Assembly (NCBI GenBank): GCA_944325775.1
Contig: CALVBL010000009.1
Span: forward strand, 1 to 61,856
Direction of reading: 5' to 3'
Source: an uncultured Helicobacter sp.
GTDB taxonomy: Bacteria > Campylobacterota > Campylobacteria > Campylobacterales > Helicobacteraceae
Length of the DNA: 61,856 nucleotides
Shown here piece after piece: positions 43,282 to 52,602 of the stretch (its first letter is position 1; the number at the start of each line of letters is the position of its first letter). Position numbers and translations under genes: made by a program. The notes below the pieces were generated by a model that was not told the origin of the DNA, ran no database searches, and saw only the letters and a list, made by a program, of their open reading frames with translations.

Positions 43282-44175
43282 ATGGCAAAAAGTTTATACC
43301 AAACCCTAGAAATTCCAGAAAATGCAAGTGCCGATGAGATCAAAAAAGCCTATCGAAAACTTGCACGCAAATACCACCCAGATATCAACAAAGAACCGGG
43401 TGCAGAGGATAAATTCAAAGAAATCAACGCCGCCTATGAGGTGCTAAGCGATGAAAACAAAAAAGCTCAATATGATAGATTTGGAGATTCTATGTTTGGA
43501 GGGCAGAGTTTTCATGATTTTAGAAGCGCACAGGGCAATATGGACATCAACGATATTTTATCACATATCTTTGGGCAGGGGGGTTTTGGCGCGGGTACGA
43601 GTCAAAACTTCAGCGGCTCATTTGGGGGAGGATTTGGTGGATTCAATGATTTTGGAGGATTTGGTGGTGGTGTAGATAATGACATCAGAGATTCTATCAC
43701 GATTCCCTTTGAGAGTGCCTTACTTGGCGGCAGCTACCACTACAATGGCAAAAGTGGGGAGTTTAATATCAAAATCCCAGCAGGAATCCGCGACAATGAG
43801 ACCATCCGCCTCAAAGGCAAGGGCGCACAAACGCGCTATGGCACAGGCGATCTACTACTCAAAGTCAAAGTCGCACCAAACCCAGAATACAGCATAGAAG
43901 GCGATGATCTGTTCAAAGAGATCGAAGTCCCACTCAAACTCGCGCTTTTTGGTGGCAAGATGAAAGTGAGCACCTTGCAAAAAGACATCACCATCACTAT
44001 CCCTCAAAACACCAAAAATGGGCAAAAGCTCCGTATCAAAGAGCTTGGACTAAAAAATCGCAAAACCCAGCACACAGGCAATCTTTACCTATGCGTGAAA
44101 GTCATACTGCCCAAAGTAGAGGATCTAAGCCCAGAGCTTCAGAGTATGCTACAAACCCAGCTTAAGGAGGCATAA
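43282..44175 (+). CDS. cbpA: CbpA-type DnaJ co-chaperone
   Basis: The protein (297 residues from MAKSLYQTLEI) has an N-terminal J domain with the HPD motif (KYHPDIN) that stimulates DnaK, a Gly/Phe-rich linker (about 80-130) and two C-terminal DnaJ-C beta domains (FKEIEVPLKLALFGGKMKV). No zinc-finger Cys repeats are present, separating it from DnaJ. AAGGAG lies six bases before the ATG at 43282. It leads the heat-shock operon cbpA-hspR-rarA, the same order as in H. pylori. Confidence 0.92.
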   Translation: MAKSLYQTLEIPENASADEIKKAYRKLARKYHPDINKEPGAEDKFKEINAAYEVLSDENKKAQYDRFGDSMFGGQSFHDFRSAQGNMDINDILSHIFGQGGFGAGTSQNFSGSFGGGFGGFNDFGGFGGGVDNDIRDSITIPFESALLGGSYHYNGKSGEFNIKIPAGIRDNETIRLKGKGAQTRYGTGDLLLKVKVAPNPEYSIEGDDLFKEIEVPLKLALFGGKMKVSTLQKDITITIPQNTKNGQKLRIKELGLKNRKTQHTGNLYLCVKVILPKVEDLSPELQSMLQTQLKEA

Positions 44176-44522
44176 TGTATAGCTATGATGAACCTGTATA
44201 TCTCATTAGCGTGGTGGCAAAGATTTTAGAGATTCACCCACAGACCTTGCGCCAGTATGAAAAAGAGGGCTTGATCGCGCCCGGACGCACTGATGGCAAG
44301 ATGCGCCTATACTCCCAACGTGATATTGACAAAATAAAAACCATCCTGCGCCTTACACGCGACTTGGGTGTGAATCTCGCCGGGGTGGATATTATCCTAC
44401 GCCTCAAAGAACGCCTTGATGAGCTTGATAGCATCATTGAAGAATTGCGTGAAAGCACCAAAACTCCCACCAAAAAAGAGCTCAAAGAAAGCTCCTATGA
44501 GATTATTTTGTTTAAAAAGTAG
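44175..44522 (+). CDS. hspR: Heat-shock repressor HspR (MerR family)
   Basis: The 115-residue protein has a MerR helix-turn-helix (YLISVVAKILEIHPQTLRQYEKEGLI) and a short dimerisation helix, without the effector domain of longer MerR proteins. HspR binds HAIR elements and represses chaperone operons, with DnaK or other chaperones modulating it. The start overlaps the cbpA stop region by one base. A HAIR-like site lies in front of the operon, so feedback control is likely. Confidence 0.93.
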   Translation: MYSYDEPVYLISVVAKILEIHPQTLRQYEKEGLIAPGRTDGKMRLYSQRDIDKIKTILRLTRDLGVNLAGVDIILRLKERLDELDSIIEELRESTKTPTKKELKESSYEIILFKK

Positions 44523-44528
44523 AATCTT

Positions 44529-45755
44529 ATGAAAAACCTTGCCAATGCCCTGCGTCCCAAAACCCTTGAAGATTTCATCGGACAAGAGCATATCATTGGC
44601 AAAAATACCGCTCTATACAAAAATATCCTCGCCCAGACCCCACCACACTGCATTTTTTACGGACCTCCGGGCTGTGGCAAAACCACACTCGCTAAGCTCA
44701 TCTGCCAAATACTCCAATACGAAATAGGTTATTTCAATGCCACGGCTTTCAAGCTCGAAAATCTCAAAACCTTTTTAGCCCAGTATGAAAACTCGCTGTA
44801 TAAATGCGCGGTGTTTATTGATGAGATTCATCGGCTTAATAAAGTTCAGCAAGAGTTTTTACTCCCCATTATGGAGGAAGGCAAAGCCCTAGTGCTAGGT
44901 GCTAGCACGACCAATCCCTTTTATACGCTGACCAATGCCATTCGCTCGCGCTGTTTTTTGTTTGAGTTCAAACCTCTCTCACGCGCCCACCTCAAGCAGC
45001 TCCTTGATAAAGCCCTAGAGATACACCCTTGCACGTTAGATTCACAAAGCTATGAATACCTTATAGAATCTAGCGGGGGCGATGCGCGCGCAATGCTCAA
45101 TCTCCTTGATGCCGTACTTGATATAGAATCTGTGAGCCTAGAAGATCTCAAAGCCCTGCGTCCATTTAGCCTCAATGACGGCAGTAGTGAGGACGATACG
45201 CATTATAACCTCGCCTCGGCACTCATTAAATCCATACGCGGCAGCGATGTGAATGCAAGCATTTATTATCTCGCGCGACTTGTGGCAGGTGGGGAAAACC
45301 CCGAGTTTATAGCGCGTCGCCTCGTGATACTAGCTAGCGAAGACATTGGCAATGCCAACCCAAACGCACTCAATCTCGCCACCTCCACTATGCAAGCAGT
45401 GAGCAAAATCGGCTATCCAGAATCCCGCATAATCCTCGCCCAATGTGTGATCTATCTCGCCTCCTGTCCCAAATCCAATACCGCGTATAAAGCCATCAAT
45501 GTCGCGTTAGATTCTATCGCTAAGGGCAATCTGCTGCCCATCGCGCCAAATATCCTGCCCACAAGCAAAGACTATCTCTATCCACACGATTTTGGTGGCT
45601 ATGTCGCCCAGCCCTACCTCACAGAACCCCAAAGCTTCGTCGAGCGCACAGACAAGGGGTTTGAAAAAACACTCAATGAATGGCTTGACAAGATTCACAC
45701 TATCTCGCCAAGCACACCGCACCAAAACACACCAGACTTGCACAAAGACAAATGA
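44529..45755 (+). CDS. rarA: Replication-associated recombination protein A (MgsA/RarA AAA+ ATPase)
   Basis: The 408-residue protein has the clamp-loader-like AAA+ core: Walker A GPPGCGKTTLAK, Walker B FIDEIHRLNKVQQ, sensor LGASTTNPFYTLTNAI and an arginine-finger region. The C-terminal half carries the tetramerisation domain with EDIGNANPNAL. RarA acts at stalled forks. It follows hspR by 6 nt, as in H. pylori, where it is co-transcribed with the heat-shock genes. Confidence 0.94.
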   Translation: MKNLANALRPKTLEDFIGQEHIIGKNTALYKNILAQTPPHCIFYGPPGCGKTTLAKLICQILQYEIGYFNATAFKLENLKTFLAQYENSLYKCAVFIDEIHRLNKVQQEFLLPIMEEGKALVLGASTTNPFYTLTNAIRSRCFLFEFKPLSRAHLKQLLDKALEIHPCTLDSQSYEYLIESSGGDARAMLNLLDAVLDIESVSLEDLKALRPFSLNDGSSEDDTHYNLASALIKSIRGSDVNASIYYLARLVAGGENPEFIARRLVILASEDIGNANPNALNLATSTMQAVSKIGYPESRIILAQCVIYLASCPKSNTAYKAINVALDSIAKGNLLPIAPNILPTSKDYLYPHDFGGYVAQPYLTEPQSFVERTDKGFEKTLNEWLDKIHTISPSTPHQNTPDLHKDK

Positions 45756-46681
45756 CAAAACGCATTCAAATCCTGCTAATCTGCTTACTTTTATCGCAGA
45801 TTCTACTCTTGGGTGAGGAAGAGGAAGAATCCATCTACAAAGAGCAAAAAATCGGCTGGCAAATCGATCTCAAGCGCATTTCGCTCAACTTCTCCTCCAC
45901 CACCCTGCGCAATCAAGACCTTTACAGCGTATCTGCCGATACGCGCCTACAAGGGGATTCTCAAATCGTCGCACAAGGCTATCTCAATCTCAATATGGAC
46001 TACTACACACCAAATTTTGTGATATTTAACTCACTGCTAGCAGAATATGGACAAACGATCATTTTCCCCCAAAACGCCCCAAGTGTGAGCAACAAAAACC
46101 TCGATCGCATTATTCTTAGCTCAGATTATACACAGAGAATCTGGGAGTTTGATGAGTTTTTGGGCATACCAAGATTGTATTTTGAGCTAGGTCCTTATAG
46201 CAAAGTCTCCTATCAGACGGAATTTGTAGCTTCTAATGAGTTTGGTAGGCGTCAGATCGTGCGTGCAAATGTCGGCGTGAAGCTCTTTAGCGGTATGGTA
46301 CTCAAAGACTTTACACTCACGATGTTTGGGGAAAAAGACTTCAACCCCAATATCAGCGCACAAAGCCTAGGGCTAGAACTGGGGCTGGCGTTTGAGAAGC
46401 GTTTCAAACACGGGGGTAAGCTCTACTACATGATGAATGCGCGAGATTATCTCTATAATGTCAGCTCCAATGCCTATGATCCTAAATACTTCCTCGAACT
46501 TGAGGTGCGCTATGATCTCAATCTGTATAAAAAGCTTAGTATCGCGCCCTTTTTCAAGCTCTATATGCTACAGGGCAAATACTTTGATCGCAGCGGGAGC
46601 AACATTATGACTGGGCTTGTATTTTCGTTTGGGCAGGTGCTACGCGAGGCACCATTTGAGATTGTCGCAAAAGATAAATAA
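45752..46681 (+). CDS. Probable outer-membrane beta-barrel protein
   Basis: The 309-residue protein begins with a hydrophobic signal (IQILLICLLLSQILLLG) followed by an acidic stretch. The mature part alternates hydrophobic and polar residues, with many aromatic strand ends (LYFELGPYSKVSYQTEF, FFKLYMLQGKYF, MTGLVFSFGQV), consistent with a barrel of about 12 strands. I do not recognise a named family. The ATG overlaps the rarA stop (ATGA), so it is translationally coupled to that gene. Confidence 0.7.
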   Translation: MTKRIQILLICLLLSQILLLGEEEEESIYKEQKIGWQIDLKRISLNFSSTTLRNQDLYSVSADTRLQGDSQIVAQGYLNLNMDYYTPNFVIFNSLLAEYGQTIIFPQNAPSVSNKNLDRIILSSDYTQRIWEFDEFLGIPRLYFELGPYSKVSYQTEFVASNEFGRRQIVRANVGVKLFSGMVLKDFTLTMFGEKDFNPNISAQSLGLELGLAFEKRFKHGGKLYYMMNARDYLYNVSSNAYDPKYFLELEVRYDLNLYKKLSIAPFFKLYMLQGKYFDRSGSNIMTGLVFSFGQVLREAPFEIVAKDK

Positions 46682-46688
46682 TTTAAGG

Positions 46689-46694
46689 TATAAT
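46689..46694 (+). promoter_or_regulatory. Putative -10 element of lpxD
   Basis: A perfect TATAAT stands 29 nt upstream of the lpxD ATG, eight bases after the stop of the preceding gene. Confidence 0.55.
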
Positions 46695-46723
46695 GCACGC
46701 GACTTCAAATCATAAGGACTAAT

Positions 46724-47746
46724 ATGCGCCTAAGCCAAGCTATAGAATTTTTAGAATCTAAGCATATCCACCTCACACACCACCATCGGGGCGAGGACTT
46801 TATCCTAAGCGGTATCGCACCACTAGAATCTGCCTCTTCCACGCATATAAGCTACATCGATCAAGATAAATATATCGCAAAACTTGCAGAATCTAAAGCA
46901 GGTGCGGTGCTGGTGCGGGAGAGCTTTATGCAGAGTTTGCAGGGCGATGTGCCGCCATCTATGCAGATTCTAGAAGTACCAAATCCCCACCTTGCCTTTG
47001 CCTATCTTTCAGGCTGCTTTGCCAAACCCGAATTTGCCAACCCTACCCAAAACTACACCCCCACATACCAATCAAACATCAAAATCGCGCCCAATGTCTT
47101 CATCGGCGCAAATGTGCGCATAGGTGCGCGTAGCGAGATTATGCCCGGTGTAGTGATCAGTGATGATGTCGAGATCGGCGAGGATTGTGTGATATTCCCT
47201 AATGTCGTGATATACCGCGATACACGTATCGGACATAGGGTGAGGATCCACGCTGGAAGCGTCATAGGAAGCGATGGATTTGGCTATGCGCATACACCTA
47301 GTGGCGAACATATCAAAATCGAGCATAATGGACGCGTGGTGCTAGAAGATGATGTGGAGATCGGTGCGAATAATACCATCGATCGCGCAGTCTTTGGCGA
47401 GACGATCATCAAGCAAGGTGCAAAAATCGATAATCTTGTACAAATCGGGCACAATTGTGAAGTGGGCGCGCATAGCCTGCTTGTCTCACAGGTGGGCTTA
47501 GCTGGCTCTACCACCACAGGGCGCAATGTCGTGATGGGCGGGCAAGCTGGCACTGGGGGGCATATCCACATCGGCGATTTTGTGCAGATAGCTGGACGCG
47601 GTGCCGTAGGCAAAAACCTCCCGCCCAACACAAAATGGGGTGGTCATCCACTAATGGAGCTTGATGAGTGGATGAAGTTTTATGTCAAATTACGCCGACT
47701 TGTAAAATCTAGCGCCACCACAGAATCTAACAAAACCAAGGAGTAA
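46724..47746 (+). CDS. lpxD: UDP-3-O-acylglucosamine N-acyltransferase
   Basis: LpxD adds the second acyl chain in lipid A synthesis. The 340-residue protein has the N-terminal uridine-binding domain (about 1-100), a left-handed beta-helix of hexapeptide repeats (IAPNVFIGANVRIGARSEI onward) and the catalytic region SVIGSDGFGYAHTPSGEHIKI, with the conserved His. A C-terminal helix ends it. Length is normal. AAGGACT precedes the ATG. Confidence 0.95.
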   Translation: MRLSQAIEFLESKHIHLTHHHRGEDFILSGIAPLESASSTHISYIDQDKYIAKLAESKAGAVLVRESFMQSLQGDVPPSMQILEVPNPHLAFAYLSGCFAKPEFANPTQNYTPTYQSNIKIAPNVFIGANVRIGARSEIMPGVVISDDVEIGEDCVIFPNVVIYRDTRIGHRVRIHAGSVIGSDGFGYAHTPSGEHIKIEHNGRVVLEDDVEIGANNTIDRAVFGETIIKQGAKIDNLVQIGHNCEVGAHSLLVSQVGLAGSTTTGRNVVMGGQAGTGGHIHIGDFVQIAGRGAVGKNLPPNTKWGGHPLMELDEWMKFYVKLRRLVKSSATTESNKTKE

Positions 47747-47748
47747 CT

Positions 47749-48696
47749 ATGAAAAAAAAGATAATGCTTGTCATCATCGGTGTGGGGGTGCTCGTAGCCA
47801 TAGGGTTGTTTGCAGCTACCAAGATTTTTTCAGCACAAATGGGCAAAGCTCTGGAGGGCGAGCTCAATGGCTTTTTGCAAACCCAAGAAACGCAGGATAT
47901 GCACATAGAATTTGAGCCATTTGTGTGCGAGGGAAGCACGAAAATCGTGTGCAAATCTCCATCCTTGAGCATCATTAGGCACGCTGTTACACAAGATTCA
48001 CAACAGCCCCATACCAAGATGGAATCCCTCACTGAAGTCCTGCAGCTAAGCAATCTCACCCTTAGTTTTGGCGGGAGCAAGACAAAGGCACTCATCGACT
48101 TAGAATCTGACATATCACTAGGCAACAAACAGCTACACACAAAATGCCAAAATGAGCTCAATTTCATAAACCCCTTGCTAAGCCTTAGCACCCAGTGCAA
48201 CACGCAACTAGGCGATATGGAATCTAACCAAAATATACACCTAAGCTTCGCGCACCCTAGCTTCCAATCTAGCAATCTCCATAAAATCATCAAGGCGTTT
48301 AAGGATTCTAAACAGCGCGACACACTCCTAGAAAATCTAGAGTTTGCCCTCATCTCCTATCGATCCGAGCTCAAATCCCCAAGTCTCAAAAACTCTATAA
48401 TCGCGTTTGATGGGCGAAACGAAGAGGATATGCAGTTTTTGAGTGCAGCGCTTGCGATTATGGAAGCTGGACTGCGACAAGCCCAAAGCGAAGAGACCAA
48501 AGAGCTGGAAAATACCTTAGCTGACGCACTCAAAATCACTAGTGATGCGCTCATAAATAGCGCGATCCAAGAAGTGTGGTATGAGATAACTCCTAAAGAT
48601 TCTCAAAATCCTAAAAAGTTTTTGGTGCGCGGGATCTTAGAACTTAGCCTCGCGGATCTTGCAGCAAACTTCAGTCTAAGCTCTGGGACACGATGA
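47749..48696 (+). CDS. Membrane-anchored or exported protein of unknown function
   Basis: The 315-residue protein starts MKKKIMLVIIGVGVLVAIGLF, a signal anchor or uncleaved signal. The rest (about 30-315) is soluble, with two Cys pairs (FVCEGSTKIVCK, TKCQNELN...TQCN) that could form disulphides in the periplasm. Several LESK/ESN/DSK turns are coded by the abundant AGAWTCT motif. I do not recognise a family. It lies between lpxD and dgkA, starting two bases after the lpxD stop and overlapping dgkA by 4 nt, which suggests an envelope role. Confidence 0.75.
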   Translation: MKKKIMLVIIGVGVLVAIGLFAATKIFSAQMGKALEGELNGFLQTQETQDMHIEFEPFVCEGSTKIVCKSPSLSIIRHAVTQDSQQPHTKMESLTEVLQLSNLTLSFGGSKTKALIDLESDISLGNKQLHTKCQNELNFINPLLSLSTQCNTQLGDMESNQNIHLSFAHPSFQSSNLHKIIKAFKDSKQRDTLLENLEFALISYRSELKSPSLKNSIIAFDGRNEEDMQFLSAALAIMEAGLRQAQSEETKELENTLADALKITSDALINSAIQEVWYEITPKDSQNPKKFLVRGILELSLADLAANFSLSSGTR

Positions 48697-49106
48697 TGAA
48701 TCCCGTGCATAAAGACCCACAAAATATACGCAATGACAAAAAGGGCAAAAAGGGCATAAAGCGCATTTTACTCGCATTTTTTTACTCGATGGCTGGCTTT
48801 AGAGCGGCATGGAGAGATGAGGCGGCTTTTCGGCAAATCGTGGGGCTATGCGTGGTGTTTATGCCACTGGGGGTGTATGTGGCGCGTGATTGGCAGGAGG
48901 CTGTGCTGCTCTTGCTCCCTTGCTTCCTTGCACTGATGGCAGAGCTCATTAATTCCGCGATTGAAAATGCGGTCGATTACACGGGGCTAGAGATTCACCC
49001 ACTTGCCAAAAAAGCTAAAGATATGGGGAGCGCGGTGCAGTTTTTAGCACTCACATTTTGGACTTGTGTGTGGGTTGGGTATGGGGTGTTTAGAATAGCG
49101 CAGTAA
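48693..49106 (+). CDS. dgkA: Diacylglycerol kinase
   Basis: DgkA phosphorylates diacylglycerol released by lipid modification reactions. The 137-residue protein has an N-terminal basic segment, then three membrane helices, with the family signature LMAELINSAIENAVDY (catalytic Glu and Asn) near residue 90 and AAWRDEAAFRQIV before it. It overlaps the preceding gene by 4 nt. Two adjacent ATGs are possible. Confidence 0.92.
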   Translation: MMNPVHKDPQNIRNDKKGKKGIKRILLAFFYSMAGFRAAWRDEAAFRQIVGLCVVFMPLGVYVARDWQEAVLLLLPCFLALMAELINSAIENAVDYTGLEIHPLAKKAKDMGSAVQFLALTFWTCVWVGYGVFRIAQ

Positions 49107-49495
49107 AATGGAGCTGTGAATCTAGATTCTGTGTTAAGGCATTCGGCTTTGAGCGATAAATCGTTGATTCTGCGCTCGGTGTTCGGTCACTTACGCTAAG
49201 TAAGCTCCCTTCACCCCTCGCTTGAAAACAACGATTTCTCATCTCAAATCCTAGAATGCCAAGAGGCAAAGCCAAGCGTGAGATTTATAAGCAGATTCAG
49301 AATCTGCTACTTCATAGAATCTTAGTTGGGCTTGCCAGAAATTCTAGGATTGTGCGTAAGATTTAAATGTTTTTCAAGGGGCGGCGCAGGGATTTACCTT
49401 AGCGGTAATGAGCCAGCCGCCCCGCTGAAATCATTTAAAGATTGCGTGCAAGCCGAATTTCAAGATTCATAAATATTAAACACAAGGAGATTACC
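49107..49495. other. Intergenic region with nested inverted repeats
   Basis: In this 389-bp gap the 9-mer AAATCGTTG (near 49157) is matched by CAACGATTT about 62 bp downstream (near 49230), enclosing the smaller dyad ACTTA-CGCT-AAGTA. Further dyads built from AGAWTCT occur at both ends (GAATCTAGATTC near 49120 and CAGATTC-A-GAATCTG near 49294). No frame looks coding and no RNA family was recognised. The last about 60 bp must hold the yceI promoter. Confidence 0.5.
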
Positions 49496-50044
49496 ATGAA
49501 AATTTTCGTATCCACTCTAGCGGCGGCTCTATGCCTAGGAAGTGCGAGTGCAGCACCATACACCATCGATTCCACGCATTCATCAGTAGGCTTTGAGGTC
49601 AAGCACCTAATGGTGAGCAAGGTCAAAGGGAATTTCAAAAAATTTAGTGGCGAAGTCGAATTTGATGGACAAAAGCTCACAAAGCTTAGTGGCGAGGTAA
49701 AAATAGCAGACATCAACACAGACAATGCCTCAAGGGACGCGCATCTCAATCAGCCAGATTTTTTTGATGCGAAAAAATTCCCAAATGCAACACTCAATAT
49801 GACGAAGTTTGAAAAAGGCAAAGTCTATGCGGACCTCAAAATCCGTGATGTGGTCAAAAACATAGTGTTTGACGCTGAAATCGGCGGACCTATCAAACAC
49901 CCCAAAACCGGCAAAGATGTGATCTCTATCTCACTCAAAGGTGAAATTAATCGCAAAGACTTCAAAGTAGGCGAAGAGACTGCCGATAGCTCTGTGAGCG
50001 AAAAAGTCATCATCGACATCGAGCTAGAAGCTAACGCAAAATAA
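49496..50044 (+). CDS. YceI-family periplasmic protein
   Basis: From MKIFVSTLAAALCLGSASAAP (signal peptide cleaved after AAA or ASA, about residue 20) the protein has 182 residues. The mature part is a lipocalin-like YceI barrel with YTIDSTHSSVGFEVKHLMVSKVKGNF and the central DASRDAHL-type loop (NASRDAHLNQPDFFDAKKFP). YceI proteins bind isoprenoid-type lipids. AAGGAG lies before the ATG at 49496; an earlier start would spoil the signal peptide. A strong terminator follows. Confidence 0.93.
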   Translation: MKIFVSTLAAALCLGSASAAPYTIDSTHSSVGFEVKHLMVSKVKGNFKKFSGEVEFDGQKLTKLSGEVKIADINTDNASRDAHLNQPDFFDAKKFPNATLNMTKFEKGKVYADLKIRDVVKNIVFDAEIGGPIKHPKTGKDVISISLKGEINRKDFKVGEETADSSVSEKVIIDIELEANAK

Positions 50045-50373
50045 CGCTATCCTGCCTCTATCTGCGATCAAAGTCTGCCCACTAGAGCATGGGCAGACGC
50101 GTTTTTAGTATCCCCATTAACCCTCAAGTTATTTTAAACATTTTCATCATTTTTTGACACTTTTATCGTTGTGCTACATTTTTATGCATTATCCCCTGTA
50201 TAATCGCTTATCACGGCTCTTGCATAGAATCTACGATCAGAAATTTTCCAAAAAGTGAGTAAAAATTACCATTTTGTTACATTCCACATTCGCAAATAAG
50301 AAAACTATTAATTTACCTGTCCTAGTATGTAAATAAGAACTAACAATTCTTACATCATTTAAGGAGGTTTAAG
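50045..50373. other. Intergenic region before pta
   Basis: After the yceI terminator (50073-50106) about 265 bp of AT-rich sequence precede pta. It must hold the pta-ackA promoter; TATGTAAAT near 50325 is a possible -10 region. No coding frame was recognised. Confidence 0.45.
50073..50106 (+). terminator. Rho-independent terminator after yceI
   Basis: GTCTGCCCA and TGGGCAGAC form a perfect nine-pair stem around an eight-base loop, followed by GCG and five T. Confidence 0.92.
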
Positions 50374-51366
50374 ATGAGTTTTATCGAAGGGATCAAACAA
50401 AAGGCAAAAGCCGATAAAAAGACGATCGTTCTGCCAGAGACGAGCGATATTCGCACCCTGCAGGCAGCACACAAAATCCTACAAGAGGGCTTTGCGGATA
50501 TTATCCTGCTTGGCGATGAAGCGCAGATAAAGGCACAAGATTCTATGCTTGATTTGCAAAAAGCGCAGTTTATTGATCCTAATAATACGCCACTCCTTGA
50601 GGAGTTTGTGGAGCTTTTTGTGAGCTTGCGCGGACATAAGGGCATGGATGCTGCCAAAGCTAGGGAGCTGCTTACTACAGATTGGCTGTATTTTGGCGTG
50701 GCACTAGTCAAGGCTAAAAAGGCTGATGGTATGGTGGCAGGCGCACTGCACGCGACCTCTGATGTCTTGCGCCCATCACTGCAGATCATAGGCACAGCAA
50801 AAGATTCTAAAATCGTATCCTCGTGCTTCATCATGATCGTGCCAGATTGTGAGTATGGACTAGATGGGACTTTTGTGTTTGCTGATTGCGCACTCTGTCA
50901 AAATCCCACGCCAGAGGAGCTTGCCCACATTGCAGTGGCTTCAGCACGCACATTTAAGGCACTCACCAAAAGCGAGCCGTTTGTGGGAATGCTAAGCCAC
51001 TCCACCTACGGCAGTGCGAAGCATGAACATATTGATAAAGTCATAGAAGCCACCAAGATCGCCCAAAGTCTCGCACCAGATATCGCGATCGATGGGGAGC
51101 TGCAGCTTGATGCGGCAATCGTTCCAAGCATCGGTGCTTCTAAGGCAAAAGGTTCAAAAGTCGCAGGCAAGGCAAATGTGCTAGTATTCCCGGATCTAGA
51201 TTCTGGAAACATCGGCTACAAACTCGTGCAGCGACTTGCCAAGGCAGAAGCATATGGTCCTGTCTCACAAGGTATGGCAGCACCGGTCAATGACCTATCA
51301 CGCGGTTGCAGTAGCGATGATATCGTGGGTGTTGTAGCACTCACAGCATTGCAAGCGCAGGCTTAG
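50374..51366 (+). CDS. pta: Phosphate acetyltransferase
   Basis: Pta interconverts acetyl-CoA and acetyl-phosphate. The 330-residue protein is the short form without the regulatory N-terminal domain, with KTIVLPETSDIRTLQAAHKI, DGMVAGALHATSDVLRPSLQIIG, and the late VLVFPDLDSGNIGYKLVQRLA and GPVSQGMAAPVNDLSRG. AAGGAGG precedes the ATG. ackA follows after 30 bp. Intact pta is worth noting because it is disrupted in some Helicobacter strains. Confidence 0.96.
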   Translation: MSFIEGIKQKAKADKKTIVLPETSDIRTLQAAHKILQEGFADIILLGDEAQIKAQDSMLDLQKAQFIDPNNTPLLEEFVELFVSLRGHKGMDAAKARELLTTDWLYFGVALVKAKKADGMVAGALHATSDVLRPSLQIIGTAKDSKIVSSCFIMIVPDCEYGLDGTFVFADCALCQNPTPEELAHIAVASARTFKALTKSEPFVGMLSHSTYGSAKHEHIDKVIEATKIAQSLAPDIAIDGELQLDAAIVPSIGASKAKGSKVAGKANVLVFPDLDSGNIGYKLVQRLAKAEAYGPVSQGMAAPVNDLSRGCSSDDIVGVVALTALQAQA

Positions 51367-51396
51367 ATTCTATATATCACAACAAAAGGAGAAATT

Positions 51397-52593
51397 ATGA
51401 AAGTTTTGGTTATTAATTGCGGGAGTTCATCGCTTAAATTTCAGCTCATAGATATGCAGACAGAAAAGACGCTCGTCTCTGGTATGTGCGATAGGATCGG
51501 ACTTGATGGCAGCGTGCTAAACTACAAAAAAAATGGTGAGAAATTCGAGAAAAAAGAGGCGATCCCCGATCATTCCAAAGCCGTCTCTATGGTGCTTGAC
51601 GCGCTCACTGACAAAAAAATCGGCGTGATTAGCTCGCTTGAAGAGATCGCAGCGGTGGGGCATAGGACCGTGCATGGTGGAGAACATTTCAAAGAATCTG
51701 TGCTCATCGATGAAAATGTGATCAAGCATATGGAGGAGTGCTCTGCGCTAGCACCTCTGCATAATCCAGCCAATATCACAGGGATTAGAGCCTGCCAAAA
51801 ACTTATGCCAAACACGCCTATGGTGGGGGTGTTTGACACAGCATTTCACCAAACTATGCCACCCAAAGCTTTCACCTATGGTGTGCCTTATGAATGGTAT
51901 GAAAAGCACAAGGTGCGCCGATATGGCTTCCACGGGACAAGCCATAAATTCGTCTCACAGCGCACTGCCGAGTTTTTGGGACTTGATTATCATAATTCAA
52001 AAATCATCACCTGCCATCTTGGCAATGGCTCATCTATCGCAGCGATCAAAAATGGTAAATGTATCGACACAAGTATGGGGCTTACACCACTTGAGGGCTT
52101 GATTATGGGGACGCGTAGTGGGGATTTAGACCCAGCGATCTTAGAATACATCGCTGAGCGCGAGAATTTAAGCACCAAAGAAGTGGTCAATATTCTTAAC
52201 AAAAAATCCGGTGTGCTTGGAATCTCTGGGCTATCAAGCGACTTTAGGGATTTGCTTGATGCCGATCTCAAAGGCGATGAGCGCGCCAAGCTCGCACGCG
52301 CAGCGTTTGCTTACCGTGTGGTGAAATACATCGGATCATACTGCGCGGTGCTCATCGGCGTAGATGCGATCAGCTTCTGTGCGGGTGTGGGTGAAAATGC
52401 AAACTTCATACGCGGTATGATCGTCGATCATTTGGAGTTTTTAGGTGTGAAGCTTGATACAGAGGCAAACAAAGTCTGTGGGCAAGAGGCAATCATCTCC
52501 ACGCCAAGCTCGCGCGTCAAAGTGTGCGTGATCCCTACAAACGAAGAGCTTGTTATCGCGCGCGATACCAAGACGATCGTCTCACAGCTCTAG
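51397..52593 (+). CDS. ackA: Acetate kinase
   Basis: AckA makes ATP from acetyl-phosphate. The 398-residue protein has the ASKHA-fold marks VLVINCGSSSLKFQL at the start, GHRTVHGGEHF, RYGFHGTSHKFVS, HLGNGSSIAAI and FCAGVGENA. Length is normal. It forms an operon with pta. Confidence 0.97.
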   Translation: MKVLVINCGSSSLKFQLIDMQTEKTLVSGMCDRIGLDGSVLNYKKNGEKFEKKEAIPDHSKAVSMVLDALTDKKIGVISSLEEIAAVGHRTVHGGEHFKESVLIDENVIKHMEECSALAPLHNPANITGIRACQKLMPNTPMVGVFDTAFHQTMPPKAFTYGVPYEWYEKHKVRRYGFHGTSHKFVSQRTAEFLGLDYHNSKIITCHLGNGSSIAAIKNGKCIDTSMGLTPLEGLIMGTRSGDLDPAILEYIAERENLSTKEVVNILNKKSGVLGISGLSSDFRDLLDADLKGDERAKLARAAFAYRVVKYIGSYCAVLIGVDAISFCAGVGENANFIRGMIVDHLEFLGVKLDTEANKVCGQEAIISTPSSRVKVCVIPTNEELVIARDTKTIVSQL

Positions 52594-52602
52594 GGGTGTG
52601 AG

